Numbered from the stretch's first letter, positions 45,872-55,445 are shown. The stretch is DNA of 64,000 nucleotides from Chryseobacterium elymi (GCF_003385495.1 NZ_QNUH01000002.1:124001-188000), one strand, 5' to 3'. The notes: a model not told the origin generated them from the sequence alone. A program made the numbers and translations.

Positions 45872-45896
45872 TTAGATGTTAGAGGTTAGAAATTAG
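45872..45896. repeat. heptameric tandem repeat (TTAGANN) before the GDSL gene
   Basis: TTAGATG, TTAGAGG, TTAGAAA and TTAG follow one another in perfect 7-base register. In the transcribed (minus) sense this reads as a run of NNTCTAA ending 10 bases before the start codon. A similar array overlaps the purL start. Confidence 0.8.
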
Positions 45897-45983
45897 TACT
45901 TTGGGGAGTAAAAGTAATAATACTGTCCAGTATAAACAGAAGCCTTTCATTATTAAAGAACATCATTTATTATTTATTTAATA

Positions 45984-46379
45984 TTACTCCAAAATTAGTG
46001 TAATATTTTTGTGCGATTCTATAATTTCAATTAAAATTTCAAACAGGGTCTGGCCTTTTCCTGACAGCAAATTCTCCAGTTTTTGCTGCATTAATTGTAT
46101 GTTAAATGGTTTCCCCTGTCTGATCTTGTTCTGGTAAAAATTCCGGGTTGATTCAAGTCCTAGATCTTCTTTTGATTTTTGGGACTCTTTCCATCTGATT
46201 TCAATTTTTCCTCCACTTTCAAATACTCCAAAGCCTCCGTACAGGATATCGTCAAAGCCATCCAAAGTTCCTATTTTCCAGTCTGTATCTTTCATCAACA
46301 CTGAAGAGATCTCATCGTAGAATCCGGGCAGGTCTGAAAAATGACTACCATTTATAGTGATTATTTTATAGGAATTCAA
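45984..46379 (-). CDS. barstar-family protein, orphan (TTG start)
   Basis: This is a 131-residue member of the barstar (barnase inhibitor) family, whose prototype blocks a secreted ribonuclease. The diagnostic segment DWKIGTLDGFDDILYGG is at about residues 32-48, and helical IQLMQQKLENLL and a C-terminal strand follow. No barnase-like RNase or polymorphic toxin lies in the window, so it is an orphan immunity-type gene or has another role. The start is TTG (46379): an in-frame stop lies seven codons upstream with no ATG between. Confidence 0.85.
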   Translation of the reverse strand: MNSYKIITINGSHFSDLPGFYDEISSVLMKDTDWKIGTLDGFDDILYGGFGVFESGGKIEIRWKESQKSKEDLGLESTRNFYQNKIRQGKPFNIQLMQQKLENLLSGKGQTLFEILIEIIESHKNITLILE

Positions 46380-46414
46380 TATTGTCTTTTTAGAAGTTTA
46401 AGTCTTTGTAAATA

Positions 46415-46445
46415 TAAAAAATGACCGCCATTCAGTGGCGGTCAT
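46415..46445 (-). terminator. terminator of purL
   Basis: The perfect 10-bp stem ATGACCGCCA / TGGCGGTCAT with loop TTCAG is followed on the minus strand by a T run, 8 bases after the purL stop. Confidence 0.9.
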
Positions 46446-46452
46446 CTCTATT

Positions 46453-49400
46453 TTATTTGAAGTATTCTACTCCGTTTTTGAATATATTGTGGTAATTCGC
46501 GGTCGGTATGTTTTTCATGAGGCCTTCTGCAAAACGCTCAGGATGTCCCATTCTTCCGTAAATCTTTCCGCATGGGCTGATAACTCCTTCAATTCCGAAT
46601 AATGAGTTATTGGGGTTGAAAGGCATTCCGTGGGCAATGTTTCCGTCAAGATCAATATATTGGGTAGCAATTTGTCCGTTTTCGTAAAGCTTTTTGATTT
46701 CTTCTTCGGAAGCCATGAAACGTCCTTCTCCGTGAGAGATTGGAATGGTGAATACCTGATCTTTCATTCCTTTTAACCAAGGGCTTTCATCGTTGACCAC
46801 TTTTACATTCACCATCTGGGAAATATGTCTTCTAATGGCATTGTGAGCCAATGTCGGAGAATTTTCGTCCAGATCTTTGATTCTACCGTAAGGTAACAGA
46901 CCGGATTTAACCAATGCCTGGAAACCGTTACAGATACCGATGATCATTCCGTCTCTGTCCAGTAATTCGTGAACAGCGTTTTTCATCTTCTCGTTTTTCA
47001 GAACGTTTACGATGAACTTTGCAGAACCATCCGGCTCATCACCTGCTGAGAAACCACCTGAGAAGGCAAGGATCTGAGAAGTCCTGATCTCTTCTACCCA
47101 TGCATCAATGCTTTCGTCCAACAATTGGTGACTGATATTTTTCAAAGGCAGACTGCTGATCACAGCGCCTTCTTTCTGGAATGCATTCAGGGTATCGTAC
47201 TCGCAGTTTGTTCCCGGAAATACAGGAGCAAATACTTTCGGCTTGGCAATTCCGTGTTTTTTAATAATAATATTTCTTGGATGGATTGAGTTTGAGTTTT
47301 CATCAATTTCAACCGTCAGTTTTTCTTTTTCCTTGGTTGGGAAAAGACTTTCGAATGTTCCGGTATACGCTGCCAGAAGATCCAGGATCGGAGATTCCAT
47401 ACCATTTATCGTTAAGACACCTGAGTCTTTTACTTCACCGATCTGCTGAAGAGAAGCATTACTCAGCTCTTCTTTTGATTCGATGATTAAGCTACCAATA
47501 TTTTTGGACAATAGAGTACTTTCGTCAATACTGATCTCTGCTCCAAGCCTGTTTCCAAAGCTCATTTTGGCTAAAGCTACCGCAGCACCTCCTTCTTTAA
47601 CAGTTTTTACGGAAACAATTTTTCCGGCTTTGATATTTTCAAAAATAAATTCGAAAATTCCTTTTAAGCTTTCATAGTTTGGAAGTCCGTTTTCCTGGGG
47701 AATATGGTTAAAGAAATATATTTTGTTTCCAGCCTGTTTGAATTCCGGTGAAATTACATTTTTCTTTTCACCGTTGGCACAGGCAAATGAAATTAAAGTC
47801 GGCGGAACATTCAGATCCTGATATGTACCGCTCATAGAATCTTTTCCTCCGATTGCCGCAAGACCTAAATTGATCTGGGCATCATAAGCTCCTAAAAGAG
47901 AAGCTAAAGGTTTGCCCCATTTCTCAGGGTTTTGGCCCAGTTTTTCGAAATATTCCTGGAAGCTTAACCTGATATTTTTGTAATCACCACCCATGGCAGC
48001 GATTTTAGCAACACTTTCTACTACGGCATAAGAGGCTCCCAGCAGTGAATTTTGTTTTGAAATTCCGGTATCGAATCCCCAGCTTGCGAAGGAAACAGTT
48101 TCAATATCTTTTGCTCCTAAGATTGGCAGTGTCTGAGCACTCCCTTCCATCAACGTCTGCTGGTATTTTCCACCTAAAGGCATCGCAACAGTAGTTGCAC
48201 CGATCGATGAATCAAACATTTCCAGCAATCCTTTCTGGGACGCTACATTTTTATCGCTTAATATTTTAAGGAAGTTCTCTTTTGTAAAAGATGCTTCTTC
48301 TTCTTTTACTTCTTCAAGATGGGTAATTTTTACATCCTGTGATTTTGAACATCCGTTGGTATCTAAGAATTCTCTTGAAAGGTCAACAATTTTATCGCCT
48401 TTCCAGAACATCTGCATTCTTCCTGAGTCTGTTACTTTTGCTACTTCAACGGCTACAATGTTTTCATCTTCACAGAATTTGATAAACTGTTCTTTATCTT
48501 TCGGATCAACTACAACTGCCATTCTTTCCTGAGATTCGGAAATAGCAAGCTCAGTTCCGTTTAATCCTTCATATTTTAAAGGTAAAACATCAAGATTCAC
48601 TTCTAAGGAATCTGCAATTTCGCCGATGGCTACAGAAACTCCTCCTGCCCCGAAATCATTAGATTTTTTGATGAGTTTTGTTACTGCAGGGTTCCTGAAC
48701 AGTCTCTGGATTTTACGCTCTTCAACGGCATTTCCTTTCTGAACCTCAGAACTCATCGTATGAATGGAGGTTTCGTCCTGCTCTTTTGAGCTTCCGCTTG
48801 CTCCACCAACACCGTCACGGCCTGTTGCACCACCTAAAATAATGATGGAATCACCATTTGCAGGCTTCTCACGTCTTACCCAATCTACAGGAACTGCTCC
48901 GGTAACAAAACCAACTTCCATTCTTTTGGCTTTGTAGCCTTCATCATAGATTTCCGAAACCATTGTTGTGGCAAGACCGATCTGGTTTCCGTAAGAGGAA
49001 TATCCGTTGGCAGCCTGTTTTGTAATGGTTTTCTGAGGAAGTTTTCCCGGTAAGGTTTTATCAACAGGTTCTAAAACATCGGCAGCACCAGTCAATCTCA
49101 TCGCCTGAAATACGAATGATCTTCCGGACAAAGGATCTCTGATTGCACCTCCCAAACAGGTTGAAGCACCTCCGAAGGGTTCAATTTCCGTAGGGTGGTT
49201 GTGGGTTTCATTTTTGAATAATAAATACCACGGTTCTTTTTTACCGTCGTATTCTGCTTCGATCTGGATGGTGCATGCATTGATCTCGTCTGAAACAACA
49301 AGATTCTCCAGGTTACCTGTTTTATGGAAATATTTACCGCATACTGTTGCCAGATCCATTAAAGAGATTGGCTTCAGCTCACGGCTTAAGAATTTTCTTT

Positions 49401-50148
49401 TTTCGATATAATCATTGAAAATGGTTTCCAGTGTATGTTTGAAATCTCCCTCAAACTGGATGTCTGACAATTCTGTTTCAAAGGTGGTATGACGGCAGTG
49501 GTCACTCCAATACGTGTCTAAAACTTTCAGTTCTGTTTCGGTAGGGTTTCTTTTTTCTGTTTTAAAGTATTCCTGAATAAATTTCAGGTCGTCCAATCCT
49601 AAAGCAAAGCCGTGGTTATTGTAAAAATTTTCAAGCTCAGCATCATCGAAACTGATGAAATTTTCGTGAATCAAAACTTTTGTCGGAACTTCATCTGCAG
49701 GAATATTTAAGATGGAAAGATCTTTTTCCTGAGATTCCACTTTATTGATCAGAAGATCTTTGATCTTGACAAGGTCTGCTTCAGAAACTCCTTCAAACCG
49801 GATCAGTTTTCCGCTTCTTACTTTAGATTTTTCATTCTCCGTAAGCAAAGCAATACACTGCTGCGCAGAATCTGCACGCTGGTCATACTGGCCGGGAAGA
49901 AATTCCATGGCAAAATGGATTCCTTCGGCAGGATTTTCTTCATGTAAAATATCAGTAACCGGATCTACGAAAGTGCTGTTGACAACCTTTTCGAATTCAC
50001 CGTCATTCAAATTGAAAATATCGTACACATTATATACTTTCACACTTTTGATTGACGGCACAACCGCTTTTACTTCATCAAAAATTTTTGGACTTTCTAC
50101 ATCGAAAATTCCCCTCTTTTCTACGAAAATTCTTTTGTTATTAGACAT
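46453..50148 (-). CDS. purL: phosphoribosylformylglycinamidine synthase, single-chain
   Basis: This is a 1231-residue enzyme of purine synthesis that converts FGAR and glutamine to FGAM with ATP. It is the large fused form: linker and N-terminal domain to about residue 210, two AIRS-like ATPase halves (FKNETHNHPTEIEPFGGAST; IGGKDSMSGTY), and a C-terminal glutamine amidotransferase from about 960, with nucleophile Cys in GICNGFQALVKSG and GHPERFAEG. purS and purQ are therefore not needed. The start codon lies inside a heptameric tandem repeat. purB lies four genes away on the same strand. Confidence 0.97.
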   Translation of the reverse strand: MSNNKRIFVEKRGIFDVESPKIFDEVKAVVPSIKSVKVYNVYDIFNLNDGEFEKVVNSTFVDPVTDILHEENPAEGIHFAMEFLPGQYDQRADSAQQCIALLTENEKSKVRSGKLIRFEGVSEADLVKIKDLLINKVESQEKDLSILNIPADEVPTKVLIHENFISFDDAELENFYNNHGFALGLDDLKFIQEYFKTEKRNPTETELKVLDTYWSDHCRHTTFETELSDIQFEGDFKHTLETIFNDYIEKRKFLSRELKPISLMDLATVCGKYFHKTGNLENLVVSDEINACTIQIEAEYDGKKEPWYLLFKNETHNHPTEIEPFGGASTCLGGAIRDPLSGRSFVFQAMRLTGAADVLEPVDKTLPGKLPQKTITKQAANGYSSYGNQIGLATTMVSEIYDEGYKAKRMEVGFVTGAVPVDWVRREKPANGDSIIILGGATGRDGVGGASGSSKEQDETSIHTMSSEVQKGNAVEERKIQRLFRNPAVTKLIKKSNDFGAGGVSVAIGEIADSLEVNLDVLPLKYEGLNGTELAISESQERMAVVVDPKDKEQFIKFCEDENIVAVEVAKVTDSGRMQMFWKGDKIVDLSREFLDTNGCSKSQDVKITHLEEVKEEEASFTKENFLKILSDKNVASQKGLLEMFDSSIGATTVAMPLGGKYQQTLMEGSAQTLPILGAKDIETVSFASWGFDTGISKQNSLLGASYAVVESVAKIAAMGGDYKNIRLSFQEYFEKLGQNPEKWGKPLASLLGAYDAQINLGLAAIGGKDSMSGTYQDLNVPPTLISFACANGEKKNVISPEFKQAGNKIYFFNHIPQENGLPNYESLKGIFEFIFENIKAGKIVSVKTVKEGGAAVALAKMSFGNRLGAEISIDESTLLSKNIGSLIIESKEELSNASLQQIGEVKDSGVLTINGMESPILDLLAAYTGTFESLFPTKEKEKLTVEIDENSNSIHPRNIIIKKHGIAKPKVFAPVFPGTNCEYDTLNAFQKEGAVISSLPLKNISHQLLDESIDAWVEEIRTSQILAFSGGFSAGDEPDGSAKFIVNVLKNEKMKNAVHELLDRDGMIIGICNGFQALVKSGLLPYGRIKDLDENSPTLAHNAIRRHISQMVNVKVVNDESPWLKGMKDQVFTIPISHGEGRFMASEEEIKKLYENGQIATQYIDLDGNIAHGMPFNPNNSLFGIEGVISPCGKIYGRMGHPERFAEGLMKNIPTANYHNIFKNGVEYFK

Positions 50149-50175
50149 TAGATGTCAGATTTTAAATATTAGATT
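50141..50175. repeat. heptameric tandem repeat overlapping the purL start codon
   Basis: There are five 7-base units in register: TTAGACA, TTAGATG, TCAGATT, TTAAATA, TTAGATT (consensus TTAGANN). The purL start codon (minus strand, 50146-50148) is within the array, and its first two codons are part of a unit. Confidence 0.75.
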
Positions 50176-50320
50176 TATTTTTCTTTTACTTTTTCTGAGT
50201 TCAGAGCATCCCTGTCAGATTGTTACTTTCTGTACTGATCCTCTGTTTGAGTGTTATGATCCACCTTATATTATTGAGTGCAAATTTACTCTTTTACTTT
50301 CTTTTTCTTCTATCTTTTTC

Positions 50321-51748
50321 TTATAATACCAAGGTCAGATTATTATCTTTGGTACCGTCATTATTGGATGTGTTTTTAGAAGCTCCAATCCATTCTTCTT
50401 TATTCAATACAAATTTAAAAGAATAGGGTTTTCCTTTTTCAAATCTGGAGACAGGAACTTCCAATTCATAAAGGTTTTTATCCTTTTTTATCATCTGATA
50501 TTCTTTATTTTCAGCATTCCAATCATTGAAACTTCCCGCTACAGCGATAGTATTGATAAGGTTTCCATTTAGATTTTTCGGATGTGTGTAAGAAAAAACG
50601 ATTTTATCTTTCTTTACGGAATATCCATACACCTGTTTTTTATCTGAAGTTGAAACAAGATCGGTGACTAAACTTGTAGTACCATTATAAAGTGCGGAAA
50701 ATATTTCAGGACCATTGATGTTTACAATCATACAGACCCCAACATTCAACTCGGGAAACACCGTAAACAAGCTATTTATCCCATAGGATCCACCATGCTT
50801 AAATCCTCTTTTACCCTGTTCAGTAATCCAATATTTGTCCCAAAAATATCCATACCAATCTTCTTTGCTATTTTCAATATTTCTTTGAGATTCCTGTACG
50901 ATTTTGTTTTGTGAATCGAGTTCTTGTTTTAAAAACTTCACCATATCACCCATTGTAGATTCAGTTTTCGAGCCACCAGATCCCCACAGAAGGCTACGTG
51001 AAACAGGCATCAGACGATAATTTTCATGATATCCATTGGCCTGAACTTCATTTTTATCAAGTTCTAGTTTGGTATGGTTCATCCCGGTTTTTGAAAAGAT
51101 ATTTTCTTTCAAAAGGGTTTCATAGCTCTTTCCGTAAATATTTTCCAGCATAAGGCCAGTTAATTCAAGACTTAAATTGCTGTATTTATATTCTTTACCT
51201 GGCTCCATGTTTAATTTGACAGTGGCCAGATCTTTTTTAAAGTTTTCTTTTGTATATCCATCATTAAGCTTCTCGTATAGAAAAGCTGTTTCATCTGTCA
51301 TGTTCTTTCTCAGCTCATCATCAATAGGGAGATTTCTAGGTAAGGCGGTTTCATAAGAAATTAAATTCCTAACTTTTATGGGAACACCATTGTATTCTAA
51401 GTTTGGATAAGGTTCTCTCAGATATTTACGTACATCATCATCAAGGCTTATTTTCCCTTCCAGAACTGCCTGAGCCAATAACTGGCCTGTAAAAAGTTTG
51501 GTAATGGAAGCTATGGCAAAATAAGTATTATCATCTGCTTTATTTCCTTTTCCTTTGTCTATTTCCCCAAAGTGTCTGGTATAGATTTTTCCATCTTTTA
51601 TAATTCCGACAGAAACAGAGTATGCTTTTGATTCTTCTGCAACTTTCTGAGCAGCTGCATCTATAACTGAGTAAATTGCTTTATCTGTTTGTGCATAGTT
51701 TTTCACAAATCCCAAAGCCAATATCAATACTAGTATATGTTTTTTCAT
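50321..51748 (-). CDS. serine hydrolase (beta-lactamase class C fold) with C-terminal glycogen-binding-like domain
   Basis: This is a 475-residue exported protein with a signal peptide ending near residue 20 (NYAQ). The serine hydrolase domain at about 25-370 has catalytic ASITKLF (SxxK, Ser about 81), YSN at about 195 (Tyr) and KHGGSYG at about 318. The C-terminal 85 residues (TIAVAGSFNDWNAENKEY; RFEKGKPYSFKFVLN) look like a CBM48/AMPK glycogen-binding fold. Relatives are DD-peptidases, esterases or D-amino-peptide hydrolases. It is the last gene of a three-gene run with a WG-repeat protein and an unknown exported protein. Confidence 0.88.
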   Translation of the reverse strand: MKKHILVLILALGFVKNYAQTDKAIYSVIDAAAQKVAEESKAYSVSVGIIKDGKIYTRHFGEIDKGKGNKADDNTYFAIASITKLFTGQLLAQAVLEGKISLDDDVRKYLREPYPNLEYNGVPIKVRNLISYETALPRNLPIDDELRKNMTDETAFLYEKLNDGYTKENFKKDLATVKLNMEPGKEYKYSNLSLELTGLMLENIYGKSYETLLKENIFSKTGMNHTKLELDKNEVQANGYHENYRLMPVSRSLLWGSGGSKTESTMGDMVKFLKQELDSQNKIVQESQRNIENSKEDWYGYFWDKYWITEQGKRGFKHGGSYGINSLFTVFPELNVGVCMIVNINGPEIFSALYNGTTSLVTDLVSTSDKKQVYGYSVKKDKIVFSYTHPKNLNGNLINTIAVAGSFNDWNAENKEYQMIKKDKNLYELEVPVSRFEKGKPYSFKFVLNKEEWIGASKNTSNNDGTKDNNLTLVL

Positions 51749-51765
51749 CTGCTGAGTAAATTCTG

Positions 51766-52737
51766 CTATTTATTTATGAATTTGTTAGGGTTATCCTTAT
51801 GTTCTTTCTGAAAATCCTCTGCATTTTTTATTTCTTCTTTCAGCCAGTTTTCAAAAGGAACTTTTTTATCATTATAATCCTCTATAGCATAAAACGTTTT
51901 ACCATCTTCTGAAACCAGAAATTTGAAACGATAAAGCATATCTAAATCCTTCTTCTTGTAATTATAGGTATTCACCCGGTAATACGGAAAATTTTCTTTT
52001 GGTCTTTCTACAATTTCAAAAAACAGGTTCTTTTCATTTTCAGACAGTTTATTGTAAAAGTTTACATAATAAAGATCTGAAAGCTTTTTCTTCTGTTTTT
52101 CAAAAAACTGAAGGATATACTTCTCTTTTTCGTTGTATTGAAACGGATTCGGGTAGTACTTACTATCTATTTCAACATTCTGTCCTGTTGGTTTTGCCAA
52201 TGGCTGAACGGTTTCTCCTTTGACATTCATCACTCCCCATTTTCCACCAACAATAGATCTATGCTCCTCATTTGTTTTTTCCCAATCGCAGCCGTCACAA
52301 AATGCGGCGTATCCGTAATTAAAGGGTGATACAAAATCATGCTTAGCTTCAATAACGATCTTACCGTTACGGTCTGCAAATCCTACTTTACCATTCTTAA
52401 CCAATCTTCTCAGTCCTTCCGTGAAGTAATCTGTTCCATTATCGTAAAGGAAAGGCTGATACAGAAATTTCCCATTTCTGTCATACACATATCCCCATGC
52501 ATTTTTTTTTGGTTTTTCCCCATCTTTACTGCCATCAAAAAGAATGGTTTCTCCTTCTACAGGATCTCCATCTTTAAGAAATGAAAAGACTTTGAATTGT
52601 GCAGGAACAATTATTTTCCCTGCTTTATCTTTTACTCCAACCAAAGAATCTTTGGATTTAAAATAATGTAAATCCTCTTTATTCTGAGAAAAAGAAATGA
52701 ATGGTATCAGTATGATGGTTAAAAGTATTTTTTTCAT
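51766..52737 (-). CDS. WG-repeat exported protein
   Basis: This 323-residue protein has a signal peptide (ISFSQ, about residue 18). Residues about 25-180 contain WG-type repeats (LVGVKDKAGKIIVPAQF, AWGYVYDRNGKFLYQPF, GKVGFADRNGKIVIEAKHDF, GKWGVMNVKGETVQPL). The C-terminal 140 residues are helical and charged without recognised domain (YYVNFYNKLSENEKNLFF). WG repeats are common in Bacteroidota and function is poorly defined. It starts 28 bases after the upstream gene and ends 17 bases before the serine hydrolase, indicating one operon. Confidence 0.82.
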   Translation of the reverse strand: MKKILLTIILIPFISFSQNKEDLHYFKSKDSLVGVKDKAGKIIVPAQFKVFSFLKDGDPVEGETILFDGSKDGEKPKKNAWGYVYDRNGKFLYQPFLYDNGTDYFTEGLRRLVKNGKVGFADRNGKIVIEAKHDFVSPFNYGYAAFCDGCDWEKTNEEHRSIVGGKWGVMNVKGETVQPLAKPTGQNVEIDSKYYPNPFQYNEKEKYILQFFEKQKKKLSDLYYVNFYNKLSENEKNLFFEIVERPKENFPYYRVNTYNYKKKDLDMLYRFKFLVSEDGKTFYAIEDYNDKKVPFENWLKEEIKNAEDFQKEHKDNPNKFINK

Positions 52738-52765
52738 TGAATTGGAAGTGATATCAAAGCTTAAT

Positions 52766-53791
52766 TTACTCGTCTTTGCTGAAATCTGTTTTCTTACGCG
52801 AATTTACAATAATATAATATTTTTCAGCAACATTATAATCTATAGAATTGTTTAGCTTCCACTTCTGATAACCTTCATAATCAAATTGATGATTTTCCGG
52901 TGGACTTAATAAATAGTAATATTGTTCCATTAAATATTCGTCTGTAAAACCGTCATTTCGAAGTTTTGTGAAGAACGAAATCAATTTATCTACTGTGAAA
53001 TTACCTTCTTTAATTGGCTTGAAATTTTTTTCTGTCTTATAATCTATAAAACCGTTAATTCCCGCAATTTGAAAATCTAAAAGAGTTCCGGGAATTCCTG
53101 ACGCTCTTTCATATTTATCAATATTCTCGTATATCCACTTCATCTTATTTGTGGCACTACTCATTGTAATTCTTAATAATACTGTGTCACGAGCAGCAAT
53201 AGGTGAATAAAGGATATTCGAATATCTTGTTAGAGGGTTATTTTCTACAATTTTTCCTGGCTGTAAATTCTTTAAAAATTGGTCATGAATTTTATCCAGA
53301 ACTAAAGTATCATTCCCTTTTTGGCTTATTTCTGAAATAAAAGTCCAAAACCCGGCATCATAAACCCTTACATTAATTAATCTGTTAAGATGGCTAAAAT
53401 AAGTACTGATTCCGTGAAGTCTGAATTTACCTTCTTTAAAAGTTACCGTTTTATTTACTTTTTCACTTTCTTTAGGGCGGTACTTTCTTTCATTCAACTC
53501 TTTAAAATAATGATTTAAAAGTCTTTCCTCATCAAGAAAAGCTGGAATGATTTTAAATTTATACACTGCATCATTACTTTTATTTTCATATTCTGCGGCA
53601 AAAACACTGTCATTTTTAGAGTTTGTAAACAATGCAGTTCTAGAAAAGTCACCAAGACTAACAGGAGCAGTCATCCCTGAAGCCATATGATTGAAATAGG
53701 TATTGGATTTGATTTTTTTATTTGGTTTTAAATCCTGAGAAAGTATAATCACAGGAAAAAAAAACAAAATAAAAAACAAGTAAACCTTCAT
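52766..53791 (-). CDS. exported protein, unknown function
   Basis: This is a 341-residue protein with signal peptide MKVYLFFILFFFPVIILSQ. The open frame extends 13 codons upstream through a terminator, so ATG at 53791 is chosen. The mature chain is mixed alpha/beta with no Cys and no recognised motif. Segments such as IAGINGFIDYKTEKNFKPI and YYYLLSPPENHQFDY look globular. It heads a three-gene minus-strand run with the WG-repeat protein and the serine hydrolase, separated from purB by a terminator. Confidence 0.7.
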   Translation of the reverse strand: MKVYLFFILFFFPVIILSQDLKPNKKIKSNTYFNHMASGMTAPVSLGDFSRTALFTNSKNDSVFAAEYENKSNDAVYKFKIIPAFLDEERLLNHYFKELNERKYRPKESEKVNKTVTFKEGKFRLHGISTYFSHLNRLINVRVYDAGFWTFISEISQKGNDTLVLDKIHDQFLKNLQPGKIVENNPLTRYSNILYSPIAARDTVLLRITMSSATNKMKWIYENIDKYERASGIPGTLLDFQIAGINGFIDYKTEKNFKPIKEGNFTVDKLISFFTKLRNDGFTDEYLMEQYYYLLSPPENHQFDYEGYQKWKLNNSIDYNVAEKYYIIVNSRKKTDFSKDE

Positions 53792-53801
53792 ACGAACCAA
53801 A

Positions 53802-53830
53802 TAAAAAAATGCAGCCCAAAAGGACTGCAT
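53802..53830 (-). terminator. terminator of purB
   Basis: ATGCAG...CTGCAT with inner CC/GG pairs is followed on the minus strand by T7. It lies 5 bases beyond the purB stop and separates it from the following operon. Confidence 0.8.
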
Positions 53831-53835
53831 ATGTT

Positions 53836-55263
53836 TTATACTTTAAGATCAGCCTCCAATCCTATCAGGTCTTTATTTTTATCCAGAATCGGCTGGACTT
53901 CATTACTAATGAACTCCTCTGTCTGGATCGGTGCGAAACCTATAAAGTTTTTAGGATCTAAAACTTCTTTTAATTTTGTTTTATCTAGTTTTAAAGAATC
54001 ATCATTTAAGATTCTCTCGATAAGATCATTTTCTTTTCCTTCTTCTTTCACTTTTTTAGAAGCTTCCATAGAATGAACTCTGATCACTTCGTGAATTTCC
54101 TGACGGTCACCACCGGCTTTCACTTCTTCCATGATAATATATTCCGTTGCCATGAAAGGAAGCTCTTCCATGATATGCTTGTTGATTCTGTTTGGATATA
54201 CAACAATTCCGTTCATGATGTTGTTCCAGATTAACAGGATGGCATCAACAGCAAGGAATGCCTGAGGAATCGTCAGTCTTTTGTTCGCAGAATCATCCAA
54301 AGTTCTTTCAAACCACTGTGTAGAAGCTACCATCGCAGAGCTTGTCGTCAGAGACATTACATATTTTGCCAAAGCTCCGATTCTTTCACTTCTCATTGGA
54401 TTACGTTTGTAAGCCATTGCTGATGACCCGATCTGGTTTTTCTCAAACGGCTCTTCAATTTCTTTTAGGTTTTGAAGAAGACGTAAATCGTTGGTGAATT
54501 TATGAGCAGACTGGGCAATATTTCCTAATAAGGCAACTACTTTAGCATCAATTTTTCTGTCATAAGTCTGACCTGAAACACCGAATACTTTTTCAAACCC
54601 AAATCTTTTTGAAAGCTCCTTATCTAAGTGTTTCACTTTAGAATAGTCGCCATTGAAAAGCTCTAAGAAACTTGCGGCAGTACCTGTAGTTCCTTTTACA
54701 CCTCTGAAACGAAGTGTTTCCAGAAAGAAATCCAGTTCTTCAATATCAAGGACCAGGCTTTGTAGCCAAAGTGTAGCTCTTTTCCCTACTGTAGTCAGCT
54801 GAGCAGGTTGGAAATGGGTAAATCCTAAGGTAGGAAGATCTTTATACTGAATTGAGAAATCTGCTAAGTTTTTCATGACGTTAACCAGCTTTTTCTTTAA
54901 AATCAAAAGCCCGTCACGGATCTGAATAAGGTCTGTGTTATCTCCTACAAAAGCCGAAGTAGCACCTAAATGAATAATTCCTTTTGCGGAAGGCGCCACA
55001 TCACCATAAGTGTGAACGTGAGCCATTACATCATGACGGAATTTTTTTTCGTACTCAGCTGCTTTATCATAATCGATATTTTCAGCATTAGCTTTAAGCT
55101 CAGCAATTTGCCCGTCTGTAATATCTAGACCTAAGTCTTTTTCAATTTCAGCCAAAGCTATCCAAAGCTTTCTCCAGGTACGGAATTTGTTATTATGTGA
55201 GAAATTAAACAACATTTCTTCACTGGAATAGCGCTCTTCCAATGGATTTTTGTAGGAATTCAT
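53836..55263 (-). CDS. purB: adenylosuccinate lyase
   Basis: This is a 475-residue fumarase/aspartase-superfamily enzyme that acts twice in purine synthesis (SAICAR to AICAR, adenylosuccinate to AMP). The signature loop GSSAMAYKRNPMRSERIG is at about residue 285 and includes the catalytic Ser. TSAFVGDNTDLIQIRDG and GFTHFQPAQLTTVGKR carry the catalytic His residues. The start MNSYKNPLEERY is typical of the Bacteroidota type. It reads in the same direction as purL, with four genes between. Confidence 0.97.
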   Translation of the reverse strand: MNSYKNPLEERYSSEEMLFNFSHNNKFRTWRKLWIALAEIEKDLGLDITDGQIAELKANAENIDYDKAAEYEKKFRHDVMAHVHTYGDVAPSAKGIIHLGATSAFVGDNTDLIQIRDGLLILKKKLVNVMKNLADFSIQYKDLPTLGFTHFQPAQLTTVGKRATLWLQSLVLDIEELDFFLETLRFRGVKGTTGTAASFLELFNGDYSKVKHLDKELSKRFGFEKVFGVSGQTYDRKIDAKVVALLGNIAQSAHKFTNDLRLLQNLKEIEEPFEKNQIGSSAMAYKRNPMRSERIGALAKYVMSLTTSSAMVASTQWFERTLDDSANKRLTIPQAFLAVDAILLIWNNIMNGIVVYPNRINKHIMEELPFMATEYIIMEEVKAGGDRQEIHEVIRVHSMEASKKVKEEGKENDLIERILNDDSLKLDKTKLKEVLDPKNFIGFAPIQTEEFISNEVQPILDKNKDLIGLEADLKV

Positions 55264-55445
55264 TCTTTCTTTTACTTTTTAGATGTACAAAAATACGGAT
55301 TTTCAGTGAGAGATGAAAATTGTGAATGTTGTTTTAAATGTTAGTCAAAATTGATGATTTTATTCTGCATTTTTAAGCAAATCAAAGACTATTTCTGAAG
55401 ATCATTTTTCAAGCAGAATATCTAGATTTGAATCACTTATAATAG

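Noticed and set aside
49745..50326. 193-codon plus-strand frame over the purL 5' end
   Set aside because: It is mostly antisense to purL and Ser/Leu rich without domain features; a shadow of a real gene.
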